Assembly (NCBI RefSeq): GCF_001748385.1
Contig: NZ_BCLI01000005.1
Coordinates: 124,001 to 188,000 of the forward strand
Direction of reading: 5' to 3'
Length of the DNA: 64,000 nt
From: Vulcanisaeta thermophila
GTDB lineage: Archaea > Thermoproteota > Thermoprotei > Thermoproteales > Thermocladiaceae
Shown in pieces: positions 45,164 to 54,258 of the stretch; the first letter of the stretch is position 1; each line of letters begins with the position of its first letter. Both the position numbers and the translations under genes were made by a program. Below the pieces are notes generated by a model. That model saw only the letters and a list, made by a program, of their open reading frames with translations, was not told the origin of the DNA and made no database searches.

Positions 45164-46600
45164 ATGCTGGGGCAGGGTGATATTAAAAATAGAAAGAAAA
45201 GATCAACCCTATACTACGCAGTAATCGGCTTTGGCATATTAATGTGGGCAACACTAGCCCTCACAATCCTACACTTAATTTCCACTCAATACTATAACTG
45301 GTTACTCATTATTTACCTCTTTATTTTTAACATTTTATATATTTTGTATAGTTATCGTGAGTACGCTGAAAAGATTGGCGTCAATACCAGGTTAATTATT
45401 AGCAATGGGCTTCTTGCCACCCTCATAGTAGCGACCCTGGATATTATAATAGCCATGACTTGGCAGTACCACCCACCACTCCTTAGGGGTGAGGGCCCAT
45501 TGGTAAGTTTCATCATGATATACCTAAGCCTAATCGCGGGCCTATTAATTGGCCTTTTAATTTACGACTTACTAATTTACCGCTATTTCGACCCAATATT
45601 TAAGAGGCGAGGCTTATTCATCGGCTCCTTTGGCGGGGTTAATGCCTACGTATTCAATGGAAGGTATAACGGGTTTGGCTTCAGTAGCCTATTGAGGGGC
45701 ATTGCCTTCGTTTTCACACCCAATGGCACCCTTGATGATACGGGCAGGGCCATACTGGCCCATGAGATTGAACATGCAAGGGATAGGCATGGTTTAGTGA
45801 TTATCTCCACGGCCCTTTTATTCCCAGCGGCTATAGTAACATCCACATACCTCAATAACCCCACTAGTTATGCGTTCCTCCTATTCGCACCATTCCTAAT
45901 TATGTTAACATTCCTTACCTGGCGCCTTTGCGAGATTCACGCGGACTTAGCGATGCATAGAGCCTTTGGTGCCAGGTCACTTGATTATTTACGTAATGCC
46001 ATTAAGGCTATGTACGGCGTTGACGATTTTAAGAGGGTACCGCTTAGGTCTAGGATTACCCACCCAGGTAGGCGTGACCTAGTCCTCGCCTTCGGCGACG
46101 CCGTGGCTCCCCATGCACCCTGGGAGATCCCGCTGATGGCCTCGTTATTTGTGGGCGGTGTTGTCGGGACCTCACTAATTCATTGGCTGACCCCCATTGG
46201 GTTTAATACCAGGGTCCTTATACTTTATTATTCCCTGGTCGTTATTAATGCCCTAATACTCATTTTCTCACTTGGCCTTGTTTACAGGCCCATTGTTAGG
46301 TTATTCCTCGATAACCTGCTGACGGAGAGAGGCTTACTGAATACTTCATTGCTCCTGTCAAGCATATACGTGGCCTCATCATCAATATCCGTACTCACGT
46401 CCATTACACCATTCCCAAACACATTATTACTCATACCCCTATTAATTGCCCTAGCCGCTGTGTATCACTACTCACGTAACTTCAGGGCATCTCTGATGGC
46501 GGTGGCGGCCACAATGGCGGTGTTCGTCGCGGTGGGTTACTTATTAACACTGTTAATACCCATGATTGCACCACGATTAATGCCCATGTTACGTACGTAG
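45164..46600 (+). CDS. M48-family membrane metalloprotease (HtpX-like)
   Basis: The 478-residue protein has several membrane helices on either side of the zinc site HEIEH (residues 200-204, in LAHEIEHARDRHG) and a downstream CEIHADLAMHRAFG with the third ligand glutamate. These mark an HtpX-like peptidase facing the cytoplasm, used in membrane protein quality control. Upstream of the start are two tandem ATATACATG units (45093-45110) and an AATAATATC. The extra C-terminal membrane region is longer than in bacterial HtpX. Confidence 0.82.
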   Translation: MLGQGDIKNRKKRSTLYYAVIGFGILMWATLALTILHLISTQYYNWLLIIYLFIFNILYILYSYREYAEKIGVNTRLIISNGLLATLIVATLDIIIAMTWQYHPPLLRGEGPLVSFIMIYLSLIAGLLIGLLIYDLLIYRYFDPIFKRRGLFIGSFGGVNAYVFNGRYNGFGFSSLLRGIAFVFTPNGTLDDTGRAILAHEIEHARDRHGLVIISTALLFPAAIVTSTYLNNPTSYAFLLFAPFLIMLTFLTWRLCEIHADLAMHRAFGARSLDYLRNAIKAMYGVDDFKRVPLRSRITHPGRRDLVLAFGDAVAPHAPWEIPLMASLFVGGVVGTSLIHWLTPIGFNTRVLILYYSLVVINALILIFSLGLVYRPIVRLFLDNLLTERGLLNTSLLLSSIYVASSSISVLTSITPFPNTLLLIPLLIALAAVYHYSRNFRASLMAVAATMAVFVAVGYLLTLLIPMIAPRLMPMLRT

Positions 46601-46736
46601 ATATGGAACGCTTAAGCGTGGTTATCCCATTTCTCCTGGGCAATCATGGCTTAATTCAGGATCTAGTTAATGATTAAACCCCGGAAACCAACGGTTGTGG
46701 GAAACCTTTATATCCTAAGCCGTGATTTACTTAGTA

Positions 46737-47219
46737 ATGAGGAAGGGAATGTTAATAACGGGCATGGTGTTATTGGTAATCGCCATTGCATTATTCGCAA
46801 TAGGCTTTACAGGCGCCGCAAAAGTCATAGGCACCCCCTCATCCTCACCCAAAACCATAAGCCTAAGCCCCGGCGACGAGATCCTAATAGGCAGTGTTGA
46901 AGCCGGTACAGCACTGGGTATGGTGTATAATGACTCATTGAATAAACCACTGGGGGTGAATTACACAAGCCCTGGGTACCTAAGCACCACGCAGGTTGAT
47001 GGGCTCTACGTGGTGACGTACGCACCCCTAAGTGGTGTTGGTGATTTATACCTAGTTAATAATTATACAACTACCGTCAGCGTAACGTACAGGGTCATAT
47101 CCATATCAGCATCCAGCGGTTTAATCACCTCGGGCGTGATGATATTCCTATCCATAGTGATCGGAATCGTGGGATTAATACTAACCATACTAGGCGCGGT
47201 GCTTAAGCCAAGGCATTAA
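46737..47219 (+). CDS. Small two-helix membrane protein
   Basis: The 160-residue protein has an N-terminal helix (MLITGMVLLVIAIALFAIGF), an extracytoplasmic beta-rich part (ISLSPGDEILIGSVEAGTAL, PGYLSTTQVDGLYVV) and a C-terminal helix (GVMIFLSIVIGIVGLILTIL). I do not recognise the family. ATG 46737 follows a TATA-like CTTTATATCC by about 26 bp. Its stop abuts the convergent coiled-coil gene. Confidence 0.55.
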   Translation: MRKGMLITGMVLLVIAIALFAIGFTGAAKVIGTPSSSPKTISLSPGDEILIGSVEAGTALGMVYNDSLNKPLGVNYTSPGYLSTTQVDGLYVVTYAPLSGVGDLYLVNNYTTTVSVTYRVISISASSGLITSGVMIFLSIVIGIVGLILTILGAVLKPRH

Positions 47220-47804
47220 TCACTCCTTCCTTTCCCGCTTCCTATTGGGACCTATTAAACCAGCCATTAAGTGCCCCTCGGCAATGGCTATGAACACCAG
47301 GAGCTTAGCCCTATACTCAATGAGATCCCTCCTACCAGTCTCCAGGGCCTCCAGGTACATGTGCTCCGCAATCTCCCTAAGCGTCTGTATGTCCTCCCAC
47401 GTGTACTCCTCATAGGGCTTCTCCACTATTAAATACCTCAATTTCTTATAATCCTCCTCAGTGTAGTACTTGGTCCTCACCATGGGGATCGTAGAAAGCA
47501 CCCTCTTAAGTGCAAGGGCCTCCGCATCACTAATCACATTCTTAATCGCCAAGACATCGATTAAGGCATTCCCAAAGCCCTCCACCGAGTTTGACAGTAA
47601 TCTAATGGCACCCTCAATACCCGTTAACCTCTTCTCCACACTACCCAGCCTATTTTCAATATTACCCAGCCTATTCTCAAGATTATTAAGCCTAGCCTCC
47701 ACCCTCTCCTCAACCCTATTCACCCTATCCCAAAGTAATGTGGTGATTATGGCGATGACCGCGGTTATGCTGCCAATCACTGTGGCAACCGATGTTACAT
47801 CCAT
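47220..47804 (-). CDS. Membrane-anchored coiled-coil protein
   Basis: The 194-residue protein has one N-terminal membrane helix (TVIGSITAVIAIITTLLW), then a heptad coil of about 45 residues (NRVEERVEARLNNLENRLGN and GSVEKRLTGIEGAI), and a helical C-terminal domain with RTKYYTEEDYKKLRYLIVEK, YTWEDIQTLREIAEHMYLEA and ETGRRDLIEYRAKLLVFIA. I do not know a named family. A broken relative lies at 5928-6425. ATG 47804 fits a TATA-like TTAATAATGG about 26 bp upstream. Confidence 0.6.
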   Translation of the reverse strand: MDVTSVATVIGSITAVIAIITTLLWDRVNRVEERVEARLNNLENRLGNIENRLGSVEKRLTGIEGAIRLLSNSVEGFGNALIDVLAIKNVISDAEALALKRVLSTIPMVRTKYYTEEDYKKLRYLIVEKPYEEYTWEDIQTLREIAEHMYLEALETGRRDLIEYRAKLLVFIAIAEGHLMAGLIGPNRKRERKE

Positions 47805-47838
47805 CAAAATTAATAAACCACAACCCATTATTAAGCCT

Positions 47839-48456
47839 TTACTTAGTTATTTTTACACCAAGAACCTCCTGGAAGAATTTCATGGCCTCAGCCTTGGTAA
47901 CCCTCTGGCCCCTACCCACCTTATGCCTAGCCCTTCTCCTATACATAACCCTAAGACCAGGCCTTGCGAGCACAGTCACCACATTCATCCCCCAAACACC
48001 CACAGCAGGGTCATACCTAGTGCCCGGTATCATTATGTGCTCCCTAATCCCAAAGGCCACATTACCCCAGTCATCGAAGGAACTCTCCTTTAGTGTGAAG
48101 TCCACGGCGGCCAAGGCCCTCAGCAGGAACCACACCGCCTTATTCTTCCTTAGAGTAACCGCAACGCCAATGGGCTCGCCCTTCCTCACATTCCAATCCT
48201 TAATGGACCTCTTGGCAAGCCTATAACTGGGTTCCTGCTGTGTTAATTCCCTGAGCACCTTAGCAGCCCTCTCCAGTTTCTCACCGCTCTCCCCAACACC
48301 TATGTTAACAACCACCTTATCGATCCTAATAACCCTCATTGGGTGATCCGCTGGTAGTACGAACTTCCTCCAATCCAACTGCTCCGGGGTTAAGGTCCTT
48401 AGATCCACCTGCGTTAGGTCTATGACTGGCATTGGCTGTGGTGGTGATGTTCTCAT
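47839..48456 (-). CDS. rpl5: Large ribosomal subunit protein L5
   Basis: The 205-residue protein has the L5 core: HPMRVIRIDKVVVNIGVGES, a basic loop RLAKRSIKDWNVRKGEPIGV, and AFGIREHIMIPGTRYDPAVG. The gene is alone, outside an S10/spc operon, next to a coiled-coil gene and a divergent transporter. That is unusual in position but not in sequence. It is a core 5S-rRNA-binding protein of the large subunit. Confidence 0.93.
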   Translation of the reverse strand: MRTSPPQPMPVIDLTQVDLRTLTPEQLDWRKFVLPADHPMRVIRIDKVVVNIGVGESGEKLERAAKVLRELTQQEPSYRLAKRSIKDWNVRKGEPIGVAVTLRKNKAVWFLLRALAAVDFTLKESSFDDWGNVAFGIREHIMIPGTRYDPAVGVWGMNVVTVLARPGLRVMYRRRARHKVGRGQRVTKAEAMKFFQEVLGVKITK

Positions 48457-48466
48457 TAATAAGCAT

Positions 48467-48524
48467 TTTTGTCTACCCCATTAGGTAAATATTTATATAT
48501 AGAGTACCCACTTTACAGACAAAA
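48467..48524. promoter_or_regulatory. Promoter of the MFS transporter, flanked by inverted repeats
   Basis: TTTTGTCT (48467-48474) and AGACAAAA (48517-48524) are perfect complements on either side of a strong TATA element ATATTTATATATAG (48489-48502). The transporter ATG at 48554 is about 58 bp from the TATA centre, giving an unusually long leader of about 30 nt. A dimeric regulator bridging the two sites is plausible. The region is shared with the divergent rpl5. Confidence 0.45.
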
Positions 48525-48553
48525 CCCCTATTAACTCTGGCCCCACACGGTGC

Positions 48554-49930
48554 ATGATGAGCGAAAAAACACCCTTCAAACCACTGGATGAAACAAGGCC
48601 CAGAAGGGCACATATAAAGTTGCTACTCATATCGGGCGCCGGCTTCTTCGCAGATGCCTACGACCTATTCGCCATATCCGTAGCCCTGGTTTTCCTAAAG
48701 CAGGTGTGGCCACTCTCACCGTCAGAGGTGGCCCTCATAGCCATGGCTGCACTCCTCGGAGCCACCATAGGACCCTTCATATTCGGCAGGATAGGCGATA
48801 TATTCGGGCGTAAGTACATATACGGTGTTGAGGCCGCATTGCTAACAGCGGGCGCCATAGCATCCGCACTATCCATAAACCCCACAATGCTTTGGATAAG
48901 CAGGTTCATACTGGGCCTTGGCGTGGGTGGTGACTACCCCATAAGCGCCACGCTGATGAGTGAGTACTCACCAGCAAGGAGCAGGGGACTATTCGTGACT
49001 GGGGTCTTCTCAATGCAGGGATGGGGAATAATAACAGCAGCCCTACTGGGCCTTGGACTACTAAACCTTCACGTAAACCCAGACATTGCCTGGAGGGTAA
49101 TACTGGGCGTTGGCGCCGTGGCACCAGCCCTAGTCATATACTTCAGGCGTAGGATTTATGAAACGCCAAGGTTCGCATACTTCGTGAAGCAGGACTTAAA
49201 TGAGGTTAAGAAGGCTGTGAAGGATGTATTAAACAGCGAGGTTGAGGTACCGGTTAACGGCATTAATAATGGCCACAAGGTGCATTTACGTAATTACCTC
49301 ACAACGATACTGGCCACGGCAATACCCTGGTTCGCACTGGACGTATTCTTCTACGGAACCAACATATTCGGACCCTTCGTAACCACAGCCCTAGGGCTCG
49401 CAAAGAACCCACTGGCGGGCATCTATACGCAATTGTACATAGCCCTCGCATTCCTAGTCCCAGGTTACTACGTAGCCGCACTCATAGTAGATAGGATGGG
49501 TAGGAAGGCCATGCAGATAATGGGCTTCGCAATCGTGGGCACCGCCTACCTAGCAATGGCACTACTACTAAGGCATGGCCTAGTAATACCCAGCCTAATC
49601 CTGGCACTGTACGGATTAGTTCAATTCTTCACAAACGTGGGCCCCAACGTAACCACATTCATACTACCCACGGAACTATTCCCAACCAGGTACAGAACCA
49701 CCGGCCACGGAATAGCCGCAGGAAGCGGCAAACTGGGCGCCACATTGGCAGCCCTACTAATACCCATCCTATTCCCAATAACGAGCAACATCAGCGAAGC
49801 CGCTAAATTAACCATAATGTCAAACCTATTGATAGTACTAGCCACATTCGCACTAATCGGCGCACTCCTCACACTACCAATCAAGGAACCCAGGGGGAAG
49901 CCGCTGGAGGTAATCTCGGGCGAGGTATAA
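48554..49930 (+). CDS. MFS transporter, phosphate-symporter-like
   Basis: The 458-residue protein has 12 predicted membrane helices, the MFS motif A variant GRIGDIFGRKYIYG after helix 2, and LGVGGDYPISATLMSEYS in helix 4, a stretch characteristic of PHS-type (phosphate:proton) and related inorganic-ion symporters. ETPRFAYFVKQD is the usual end of the first half. The substrate is likely phosphate or an organic acid; sequence does not decide. ATG 48554 and 48557 are both available. Confidence 0.82.
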   Translation: MMSEKTPFKPLDETRPRRAHIKLLLISGAGFFADAYDLFAISVALVFLKQVWPLSPSEVALIAMAALLGATIGPFIFGRIGDIFGRKYIYGVEAALLTAGAIASALSINPTMLWISRFILGLGVGGDYPISATLMSEYSPARSRGLFVTGVFSMQGWGIITAALLGLGLLNLHVNPDIAWRVILGVGAVAPALVIYFRRRIYETPRFAYFVKQDLNEVKKAVKDVLNSEVEVPVNGINNGHKVHLRNYLTTILATAIPWFALDVFFYGTNIFGPFVTTALGLAKNPLAGIYTQLYIALAFLVPGYYVAALIVDRMGRKAMQIMGFAIVGTAYLAMALLLRHGLVIPSLILALYGLVQFFTNVGPNVTTFILPTELFPTRYRTTGHGIAAGSGKLGATLAALLIPILFPITSNISEAAKLTIMSNLLIVLATFALIGALLTLPIKEPRGKPLEVISGEV

Positions 49931-50001
49931 ACATTAAAACACTCACTAAAACACTTAGGTATGATTAATTTAAAAATTCTGGGGATTTTTAGGTGAAATC
50001 A

Positions 50002-50505
50002 ATGGTTAAGTTCCCCTATTGGGTTATTGAGGGCGCCCTGGCCGGATCCTCAATGCCCCTGGATGAGGACGCCGTGAACATGTGGTTTAGGATGGGGATT
50101 AGGGCTGTGGTTATTTTAACTGAGGAGTGGGAGTTCGCAATGGAGGGTTGGGACTTCAACGACTACATAAGTACTCTCAAGGAACTCGGTATGGACTTCC
50201 TCCATGTACCCACTAGGGATGGTTATGCACCCAGTGAGGAGGTTATGTATGGGATTGTTAGGTGGATTGATGAGAGGATAATGAGTGGTAAGCCCGTGCT
50301 TGTTCATTGCCATGCGGGTGTTGGTAGGAGTCCCACGGTTATAGCGGCTTACTTGATGTATAGGAGGAGGCTTAGTGCTGATGATGCTTTGGAGGTGGTT
50401 GGTAGGTATAATGATGAGATTTCCATAACCAATGAGCAGTACCTAGCGTTAGTGGCCTTCGAGCATTACCTAAGGCAGGTTGGTAATGCAGCATACACAG
50501 CATGA
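50002..50505 (+). CDS. Dual-specificity protein phosphatase
   Basis: The 167-residue protein has the catalytic loop VHCHAGVGRSP (Cys103, Arg109), of the form C-x5-R, with the general-acid aspartate in VPTRDGYAPS (Asp73). This is a cysteine-based dual-specificity phosphatase, acting on phospho-tyrosine/serine proteins or small phosphates. A TATA-like TTTAAAAATT about 26-29 bp upstream supports ATG 50002 over the in-frame GTG 49993. Confidence 0.88.
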   Translation: MVKFPYWVIEGALAGSSMPLDEDAVNMWFRMGIRAVVILTEEWEFAMEGWDFNDYISTLKELGMDFLHVPTRDGYAPSEEVMYGIVRWIDERIMSGKPVLVHCHAGVGRSPTVIAAYLMYRRRLSADDALEVVGRYNDEISITNEQYLALVAFEHYLRQVGNAAYTA

Positions 50506-50648
50506 TAATCATAAAATCACGTTTATTTCTAACATCAAAGAAATGATATTAAAATTCAAATATTATAATAGTGATTTTTCCATATGTCAAAATTATCAAA
50601 TAATAGATAACAATATGTTTATATTAAAGCCCAGCGCAACAATTATTG

Positions 50649-52505
50649 ATGACAGTTTTTAGGATACTAAGGGTAGACCTATCCAGAGAACATTTCACCG
50701 AGGAAGTGATTAAGGAGGACCTCCTCAAAAAATTCCTTGGCGGCAGGGGATTAGCAGCCTACCTAGCGTTAAAGGAAATACCCAGGGGCATAGACCCATT
50801 CGACCCAAGCAACAAACTCTACATATTCTCAGGACCCCTAAGCGGCATTGCCACCATATCCTCAAGCAGGGTCAACGTAACCACCAGATCACCACTAACC
50901 GGCGTCTACACACACTCCAACGCAGGAGGCAACTTCTCATACTGGCTCAGGAAATCCGGCTATGATGGGTTGGTAATAGAGGGTAAGGCAGAGGAACCCG
51001 TGTACCTAGTCATTAAGGATGGAGAACCAAAACTAAAACCAGCCAAGCACATCTGGGGAAAATGGACCGGGGCCGCCACAAAAATAATACTCGAGGAGAA
51101 TGGGTTCCCACCAGACGAGACAAAGGCTGGGGTCGCCGTAATAGGACCAGCCGGGGAGAACCTAGTCAGGTTCGCTGGGATTAGGATGAGCGATTACGAG
51201 AGATTCGCAGGGCGTGGTGGCGTTGGCGCCGTCATGGGCAGTAAACTACTCAAGGGAATACTCGTGTGGGGCACCAGGGACCTGTACAAAGAGCTCGTGG
51301 ATAAGAGTAAATTCATGAAGGTGAACAACGACATCGTGAAGAGGATAGCAGTCCACGACACAACAAAGACATTGCATAAGTATGGCACTAACGTACTCAT
51401 GAATATTGTGCAGTCCATAGGCGCCCTACCCCACTACAACTTCGGGGGAACGGGCAAGCTGAAGGATGTAACGCCCGTTAGCGAGGAGTACATAAAGGAT
51501 CACTACCCCACAGAGACCCACGGATGCCATAACTGCCCAATTGGCTGCACGCAAATGCCCACGGTTAAGTCCGGACCATTCAAGATATCAGCCACCGAGA
51601 AGTACGTGAAGCAGGAGTATGAAAATACATGGGCACTGGGACCCAACATAGGGGTTACGGACCCAGAGGCGGATCTTAAGTATCAGAAACTCGCCAACGA
51701 GCTGGGCCTGGACACAATAAGCCTAGGCAACACACTGGCAATGGCCGTGGAACTGGCAAAGAATGGAAAGCTCCAGTTAGACATTGACTGGGGTGATGCA
51801 GGGGCCCTGGAGTACCTAATCTACAAGATAGCCTACAGGGACGGCATCGGCGATGACCTGGCAGAGGGCGATTACAGACTGGCCGTTAAGTATGGAATGC
51901 CCCAGTTATTCGTCGGGTCCAGGGGACAGGGCCTACCTGCCTACGACCCCAGGGCACTGAAGGGATTCGCAATAGCATACTACACAGCCAATAGGGGTGG
52001 TGACCACCTGGAGGCTTATACCCCCACGTGGGAGATCTTTGGAGTGCCTGAGAAGGTGGATCCGTTTGATGAATCACCGACAAATATAGAGAGGGAGGCT
52101 AGGCTTGTTAAGTGGAACCAGGACCTATTCGCTGTTGTGGATTCAACCATATTCTGCAAGTTCGAGAACCTAATGCCCAACATAGACACTGAGAAGGACT
52201 TTGCGGACCTGTACAACGCGGCCTTTGGCTGGGACTTAACACCACAGGATGTGTTAACGATTGGTGAGAGGATATTCAATGTGGAGAGACTACACTGGGT
52301 TAAGGAGGGTAAGTGGGTCAAGGATGAGTTACCGCCTAGGATGAGGGAGCCCATACCTGATGGACCAGCTAAGGGTCACAACGCCGCTAAGATGTTTGAT
52401 GAGGGCATAAAGGTTTATTACAAGCTCAGGGGCTGGGTTGATGGTAAACCCACTAGGGACACTTTGAAGAGGCTTGGGCTTGAGGAGTTTGATTACCTAC
52501 TATGA
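50649..52505 (+). CDS. Aldehyde ferredoxin oxidoreductase
   Basis: The 618-residue enzyme binds a tungsten (or molybdenum) pterin cofactor and a [4Fe-4S] cluster and oxidises aldehydes to acids using ferredoxin. The cluster motif HGCHNCPIGCTQMP (about residues 292-305) has three cysteines, and STIFCKFENL later supplies the fourth. SSSRVNVTTRSPLTGVYTHS, GRGGVGAVMGSKLLKGILVW and the GGDHLEAYTP pterin-binding site are present. A TATA element TTTATATTA (50618-50626) lies about 26 bp before ATG 50649. It may process amino-acid- or sugar-derived aldehydes. Confidence 0.93.
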   Translation: MTVFRILRVDLSREHFTEEVIKEDLLKKFLGGRGLAAYLALKEIPRGIDPFDPSNKLYIFSGPLSGIATISSSRVNVTTRSPLTGVYTHSNAGGNFSYWLRKSGYDGLVIEGKAEEPVYLVIKDGEPKLKPAKHIWGKWTGAATKIILEENGFPPDETKAGVAVIGPAGENLVRFAGIRMSDYERFAGRGGVGAVMGSKLLKGILVWGTRDLYKELVDKSKFMKVNNDIVKRIAVHDTTKTLHKYGTNVLMNIVQSIGALPHYNFGGTGKLKDVTPVSEEYIKDHYPTETHGCHNCPIGCTQMPTVKSGPFKISATEKYVKQEYENTWALGPNIGVTDPEADLKYQKLANELGLDTISLGNTLAMAVELAKNGKLQLDIDWGDAGALEYLIYKIAYRDGIGDDLAEGDYRLAVKYGMPQLFVGSRGQGLPAYDPRALKGFAIAYYTANRGGDHLEAYTPTWEIFGVPEKVDPFDESPTNIEREARLVKWNQDLFAVVDSTIFCKFENLMPNIDTEKDFADLYNAAFGWDLTPQDVLTIGERIFNVERLHWVKEGKWVKDELPPRMREPIPDGPAKGHNAAKMFDEGIKVYYKLRGWVDGKPTRDTLKRLGLEEFDYLL

Positions 52506-52538
52506 TTATGATTGACCTTGTGAATTAAAACCTTGAAT

Positions 52539-53474
52539 TCAATTTTTATTACCACCGCTCAACTCATTTCTAACCTTAATGGCTGCCCTAAGGATCTTGT
52601 CTTTCACGAGCTCACCGTCTAAGTTGCCATCGGCTAATGCCTCGATCACGACTTGGTACATACTTGTGCTTTGCCAGGTCTCGGAGACCCTAACCTTAAC
52701 CTCCTTAATACTACCATCCCTAATGGCCTCCTTAAGTCTCTCCTCAAAGGCCCAGGGATCCACTGTGCTCGGGACGTCTAAACGGGCCCTAACGCGCTTA
52801 AAGGGTGCCCTCTCCCTGTGTATGATTAGGGAGTCCAGCATTACGTAATTGGGTATCGTAATGACCTGCCCATTATCACTAATCAATTCCGTGAACATTA
52901 GGGATATGCTCCTAATAGTCCCTGTGAAGCCATTGGGCATGCCCTCGGTGGGGTACATGGCCCTTATCACGCCATAACGCCAATTAACAATGGTAACCCT
53001 ATCACCAGGTTTGTAGCGTGATGTTATGACTATGACTATGCCGGCGATGACATTCTGAAAGGTTTGTTGGACTGCGAGACCGATTATTAATCCCGTGGCG
53101 GTCCCCGTGAAGGCCGCTATGGATAGCCCAAACTTTACGAACGTAACTGCCAGGGCAACCAGAACCGCCACTATTATTACCAGGTTAAGTATGAACTTGA
53201 GCATGGAGCCTAGGACCCTATCATGAACACTAATGACCTCGGAAACCCTCTTACCAGTGTCCCAAACCAATATGGCGCCGATGGTTATTATAATGAGGGA
53301 CCTGGCGACTGGTTCGTAAGTCCTTAGTAAATTGCCCCAGTTGGTGGGTAGGTACTGAATCACCGTCCAATAGAGGACGTAGATTAAAACACCAATGACA
53401 ATGAGAAGAAACCACTCAGCAAGGATCCTAAGAATCAACCTACCCAACCTAATCCCAGCACCAGCCCCACCCAT
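52539..53474 (-). CDS. Mechanosensitive ion channel, MscS family
   Basis: The 311-residue protein has three or four N-terminal membrane helices, the third followed by the pore/lining helix and the diagnostic GLAVQQTFQNVIAGIVIVIT and RYKPGDRVTIVNWRYGVI beta-domain start. The C-terminal part is mixed alpha-beta. It protects against osmotic downshift. The start has a TATA-like element (minus strand CTTTATATATTC) centred about 26 bp upstream. Confidence 0.88.
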   Translation of the reverse strand: MGGAGAGIRLGRLILRILAEWFLLIVIGVLIYVLYWTVIQYLPTNWGNLLRTYEPVARSLIIITIGAILVWDTGKRVSEVISVHDRVLGSMLKFILNLVIIVAVLVALAVTFVKFGLSIAAFTGTATGLIIGLAVQQTFQNVIAGIVIVITSRYKPGDRVTIVNWRYGVIRAMYPTEGMPNGFTGTIRSISLMFTELISDNGQVITIPNYVMLDSLIIHRERAPFKRVRARLDVPSTVDPWAFEERLKEAIRDGSIKEVKVRVSETWQSTSMYQVVIEALADGNLDGELVKDKILRAAIKVRNELSGGNKN

Positions 53475-53718
53475 GCTAACCCATGAACTACAGCAAGAAT
53501 ATATAAAGGTTCCTCATACTCATAACCCAATGCTTAACCGTAGAGTCCATTAGCCCCAAACAACGACTTGCCCATTGAGTTCTCCATGCAAAACTCACAC
53601 GCTTAATCATAATAATTAATGGGTAAAGCCGGGATCGAATGAAGACCGAGGCATATCACAACAAAAACTTTAAAGCCGAGCAAAATAACGAAAACTATAC
53701 GCATAGGGCTATGTCATA

Positions 53719-53807
53719 GCCGGGGTGGCCGAGCCAGGTCCAAGGCGCGGGCCTGGAGAGTCCGTCCCCGCAAGGGGGCCCGGGTTCAAATCCCGGCCCC
53801 GGCACCA
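53719..53807 (+). tRNA. tRNA-Ser (anticodon GGA)
   Basis: The sequence folds with acceptor GCCGGGG/CCCCGGC, a D arm with GGC closing, anticodon stem CGGGC/GTCCG with loop CTGGAGA, a long class II variable arm (CCCC/GGGG pairing around GCAA) and the T arm CCGGG-TTCAAAT-CCCGG. Anticodon GGA decodes serine UCC/UCU. CCA is encoded. A TATA-like AACTATA lies about 22 bp upstream. Confidence 0.93.
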
Positions 53808-53834
53808 AAATCCTAAACCTACGTGAGGCTTATG

Positions 53835-54170
53835 CTGGTTTTAAGTTCACGCCTAAGGTTAGGCATCTCCGTGAGATCCTCCTATGCTAAGTATTGAAAG
53901 TTAGCATTGAGCAGGGGTTCACGTGGAGCTTAAGAAGTCCTCATGGTCTTTTGGAGGTTCATTCTTTTAGGCTTGCTTCCTTGGCCATTGTGGATATTAA
54001 TACCCGTAACCTCCACATAGGCTTCCCAAGTACAAGCTTAGCCCAATCCCTATGAAACCTACGTACTCCAGCATCATTAATTAACGCCTCATTAATAGCC
54101 CTATCTACAGCCGACCTGAGCGGTAGTCTATCCTACCTTATGGTTACTTCATTCATGTGCCTGTGCATTA
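53835..54170. pseudogene. Coding remnant region
   Basis: The gap after tRNA-Ser has broken but protein-like pieces. On the plus strand FTWSLRSPHGLLEVHSFRLA and SLAIVDINTRNLHIGFPS read as one frame of about 60 codons. On the minus strand LRSAVDRAINEALINDAGVR and WAKLVLGKPMWRLRVLIS also read open over the same region. The plus-strand piece resembles fragments of archaeal repeated protein families (for example PaREP-type), but I cannot confirm it. A 10-bp palindrome CTTCGCGAAG is at 54194-54203, and a TATA box for the next gene at about 54229-54240. Confidence 0.35.
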
Positions 54171-54258
54171 TTATTCGTATTTTAGGTTTATGGCTTCGCG
54201 AAGAATTTAACGACTGATGATGTGTAAGCTTTAAAAATGCATTAATGGGGTAATTTAC

